From NCBI GenBank assembly GCA_900546115.1, contig URBQ01000018.1, forward strand, positions 1 through 52,026: a stretch of 52,026 bases of DNA, in the 5' to 3' direction. Made by a program: the position numbers and the translations under genes. Source of the DNA: an uncultured Collinsella sp. (GTDB lineage: Bacteria; Actinomycetota; Coriobacteriia; Coriobacteriales; Coriobacteriaceae). The notes under the pieces are model-generated. The model ran no database searches. It was not told the origin of the DNA and saw only the letters and a program-made list of their open reading frames with translations. Positions 49,917-52,026 of this stretch are shown here, piece after piece (position 1 is the stretch's first letter; each line of letters starts with the position of its first letter).

Positions 49917-50387
49917 TTACTGAGCGGTCGCGGTCGAGCTAGCGCCCGCGGCTGCATCCTGCGAAAAATCAAGTGTAACGCTCTCGCTGGGCTCCACCAT
50001 GCCATAAGCGCCCGCAAGGTCGCGAATGCGCGTGTCGGCACCATAGACCGAATGCATGACCTCCAGGTCAGAGCTCTCATCGGTCGCCTTCTCGAGCGTG
50101 TTGGTAAGCGCGGCATTGCTGTTGAGCACCTGGGCCGTAACGCCGGCGAGCGCCACACGGGCGACACCGATCGTCATAAAGATGGCCGCAATGATGCAAA
50201 ACGTTTTAAGAACGCTCATGAAAACCGGGCTTACCGCCTGGTTTGCCTGACGGCCCGCGCCCGTGTAGACATCAAAGCGCGGCGTGCGCTGCTCGCGGGG
50301 AGCAACGGAGGCCTGCGGTGCCTCACGATAGGCGGGCATGGCGTTCATATCATAGGCGAGTGCTGCGTTTGAAGTGTTGTAGCCCAT
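49917..50387 (-). CDS. FtsL-like bitopic division protein
   Basis: 156-aa protein in the normal ftsL position between rsmH and ftsI. It has about 55 polar N-terminal residues, one membrane segment (VLKTFCIIAAIFMTIGVARV, about 59-78), then a short heptad-rich stretch (VLNSNAALTNTLEKATDE) and a Ser/Ala-rich tail. FtsL is poorly conserved, so topology and position are the main grounds. The ATG at 50387 has GGGAGG upstream. Confidence 0.7.
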   Translation of the reverse strand: MGYNTSNAALAYDMNAMPAYREAPQASVAPREQRTPRFDVYTGAGRQANQAVSPVFMSVLKTFCIIAAIFMTIGVARVALAGVTAQVLNSNAALTNTLEKATDESSDLEVMHSVYGADTRIRDLAGAYGMVEPSESVTLDFSQDAAAGASSTATAQ

Positions 50388-50477
50388 GATATGCCGCCTC
50401 CCATCCCGAGTACGTTGGTAGTGTGTTTAAGCTTCGTTTATGGTGCGAGCGGGAGGTCCAATATCGCGCGGTCGCGC

Positions 50478-51443
50478 CTACAGACGCTGCGCCACGCGGA
50501 TTTTGGCTGATCTCGCCCGAGGGTTGCGCTCAACCTCATCAGGCTGGGCAACCAGGGGTTTGCGGGTGATGACCTTGAGTATCGGCACGTTGCCGCACAC
50601 GCACACCGGAATCTCCGGCGGACACGTGCACCCCTGGCTCATCTCCTTAAAGTGGTTCTTTACGATACGGTCCTCGAGCGAGTGATACGAAATGACGCAG
50701 ATACGTCCGCCCGGGTTGAGCCACCTGGTGGCGGCATCAAGCCCTCGTTCGAGCACATCGAGCTCGTGATTGACCTCGATGCGAATGGCCTGGAAACTTT
50801 TCTTGGCCGGGTGTCCACCATGCCGACGAGCGGCAGCCGGGATACCCGCCTTGATGATCTCGACAAATTGGCCGGTGGTTTCGATCGGTTCTTGCTCGCG
50901 GCGGCGCACGATCTCGCGCGCGATCTGCGAGGCGAACTTCTCTTCGCCGTAGACGCGTAGAATCCGGGCGAGGTCGTGTTCGTTATAGGTGTTGATGACC
51001 TCAGCTGCGTTTAAGGTGTTATTGCCCGGATCCATCCGCATGTCCAATGGGGCGTCCTCGTTATACGAAAAGCCCCTGCCAGGGATATCGAGTTGCGGTG
51101 ACGAAACGCCCAAATCGAACAGGAAGCCATCGACCCCGGGCACCTCGGCCGAGCAAAGCAGCTCGTCCAAGTCGCCGAAGTTGCCCTTCAGCAGCTGGTG
51201 CGGAACGCCGGGAACCTCGCGGTCCAGACGGGCGCCAGCGGCCTCGAGGGCCATGTCGTCCTGATCGACGCCGAGCAAAAGGCCCGTCTCCCCCACCTGT
51301 GCGGCCATCTTTACCGAATGGCCGGCACCGCCAAGGGTGCAATCGCAGACAACGGAGCCGCTCTTTAGCTGCAGCGACTCAAGCACTTCGCCGAGCATGA
51401 CAGGTTCATGCCGATATTCTTGTGTCAAGATCCCACGCTCCAT
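50478..51443 (-). CDS. rsmH: 16S rRNA C1402 N4-methyltransferase RsmH
   Basis: 321-aa SAM-dependent methyltransferase (MraW). HEPVMLGEVLESL at the N-terminus, CDCTLGGAGHS as the SAM motif, DGFLFDLGVSSPQLD, FSYNEDAPLDMRMD and ISYHSLEDRIVKNHF are all diagnostic. A CTCPPEIPVCVCG cysteine cluster near the C-terminus is the usual family segment. The ATG at 51443 is 20 nt after the mraZ stop. Confidence 0.96.
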   Translation of the reverse strand: MERGILTQEYRHEPVMLGEVLESLQLKSGSVVCDCTLGGAGHSVKMAAQVGETGLLLGVDQDDMALEAAGARLDREVPGVPHQLLKGNFGDLDELLCSAEVPGVDGFLFDLGVSSPQLDIPGRGFSYNEDAPLDMRMDPGNNTLNAAEVINTYNEHDLARILRVYGEEKFASQIAREIVRRREQEPIETTGQFVEIIKAGIPAAARRHGGHPAKKSFQAIRIEVNHELDVLERGLDAATRWLNPGGRICVISYHSLEDRIVKNHFKEMSQGCTCPPEIPVCVCGNVPILKVITRKPLVAQPDEVERNPRARSAKIRVAQRL

Positions 51444-51463
51444 CCGTTACCCGTGCCTTGCCC

Positions 51464-51898
51464 TTACGAGAAGAAGAGGTCCAGCAGGGCCTCATCGTCA
51501 TCGTCCTCATCGGCCGCGGCGCGATCCCAAACCTCAAGGTGGTCGTAGTTGCCCACAACCGTGACCTCGCGGTCGAGGTTCGCCTGCTTGCGGAGAGACT
51601 CGGAAAGACCGATACGACCGGCGCTGTCCACATCCATCGACGTGGTGCGCTTGTTGATCGCCCTCATGAGCTTCTGGTCGTTAATGTCACGCGGGTTAAA
51701 ACCCTCGTGGCCCTCACGACCCGCGAAGAGTCCTTCGACCCACTTATCGAAGGCCTCGGCAGAGAACACGTACAGAGCATCGACATCCAGGGCTTTGAAC
51801 ACGCGAACGTGCTCTCCAAGCTCCTCGCGAAGGGGTGCAGGCAGGGACAGACGACCTTTTGCATCGAGATTGCGCTCGTATGCACCAGTCATTCCCAT
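51464..51898 (-). CDS. mraZ: Transcriptional regulator MraZ
   Basis: 144-aa AbrB-like regulator with two MraZ repeats: GAYERNLDAKGRLSLPAPLREEL near residue 5 and TTSMDVDSAGRIGLSESLRKQA near 85. MraZ proteins bind repeats in their own promoter and repress the dcw cluster. The C-terminus is an acidic run. The ATG at 51898 has GAGGGGAGGG upstream. It is the first gene of the cluster. Confidence 0.95.
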   Translation of the reverse strand: MGMTGAYERNLDAKGRLSLPAPLREELGEHVRVFKALDVDALYVFSAEAFDKWVEGLFAGREGHEGFNPRDINDQKLMRAINKRTTSMDVDSAGRIGLSESLRKQANLDREVTVVGNYDHLEVWDRAAADEDDDDEALLDLFFS

Positions 51899-51934
51899 GT
51901 GCGCCCTCCCCTCGGTTACTCAGATGGCACGTAC

Positions 51935-51995
51935 GCGGGGAACCACCCCGCCTGTCGACGTCATCAATAATATGGGGAACCGCCCCATTTTTCAA
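51935..51995 (-). promoter_or_regulatory. dcw promoter with MraZ-type palindromes
   Basis: Minus strand: -35 TTGAAA (51990-51995), 17-nt spacer, -10 TATTAT (51967-51972). The spacer is the palindrome ATGGGG-CGGTT-CCCCAT. A near copy, GCGGGG-TGGTT-CCCCGC (51935-51951), lies in the leader 37 bp downstream. Further TGGGG sites occur at 52003-52007 and 52015-52019. MraZ recognises TGGG-type repeats in other bacteria. Confidence 0.65.
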
Positions 51996-52026
51996 CACCT
52001 TTCCCCACCCCTTCCCCCACCCCTCC

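Overview
This GC-rich window is chromosomal and almost certainly comes from an actinobacterium of the class Coriobacteriia, most likely Collinsella or a close relative. That is inferred from gene content: a division and cell-wall cluster with sepF and divIVA but no ftsA, a type A RNase P RNA, PolA with an eroded proofreading domain, and host-gut-anaerobe metabolic genes. No tRNA, rRNA operon, prophage, IS element or CRISPR array was seen.

Layout. 0.1-8.5 kb: a MetY-type sulfhydrylase, a C-GCAxxG-C-C protein, an IMPACT-family protein, rnpB, rpsA, a HAD hydrolase, a YhaM/UPF0597 cysteine desulfidase-like protein, rpiB and ndk. 8.9-12.4 kb: arginine biosynthesis (argH, a 56-aa ORF, argG), led by a short Arg-rich leader peptide and alternative RNA hairpins not reported by ordinary gene calling. 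12.6-19.6 kb: a Cof-type HAD, polA, an M18 aminopeptidase, yaaA and a membrane protein, separated by large palindromic elements. 19.7-22.1 kb: TPP riboswitch-thiC and thiD. 22.2-28.1 kb: an SGNH hydrolase, a PARG-like (TIGR02452) protein, a BI-1/YccA protein, a small conserved protein, Pit with its DUF47 partner, and a nitroreductase.

28.3-52.0 kb, all on the minus strand: a near-complete dcw cluster in transcription order mraZ-rsmH-ftsL-like-ftsI-murF-mraY-murD-ftsW-murG-murC-murB-ftsQ-ftsZ, then pgeF, a whole pstSCAB-phoU operon, then yggS-sepF-yggT-divIVA. The stretch pgeF-yggS-sepF-yggT-divIVA normally follows ftsZ directly in actinobacteria, so the phosphate operon interrupts a conserved block, and pstS is joined to pgeF by an ATGA overlap. 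murE and ftsA are absent from the cluster. In this setting SepF is the likely membrane tether for FtsZ, and MraZ probably controls its own promoter through GGGG/CCCC palindromes.

The most interesting signals are (1) a 24-codon ORF with six Arg codons near its end and a strong Shine-Dalgarno just upstream of argG, followed by competing hairpins, which looks like an arginine attenuator; (2) yggT, whose full-length frame has only an AUC (or AUU) start at the right distance from a Shine-Dalgarno; (3) families of intergenic palindromes, including a pair with compensating stem changes; (4) the pst operon inside the division block; and (5) a PARG-family protein whose QEE signature reads QEA.
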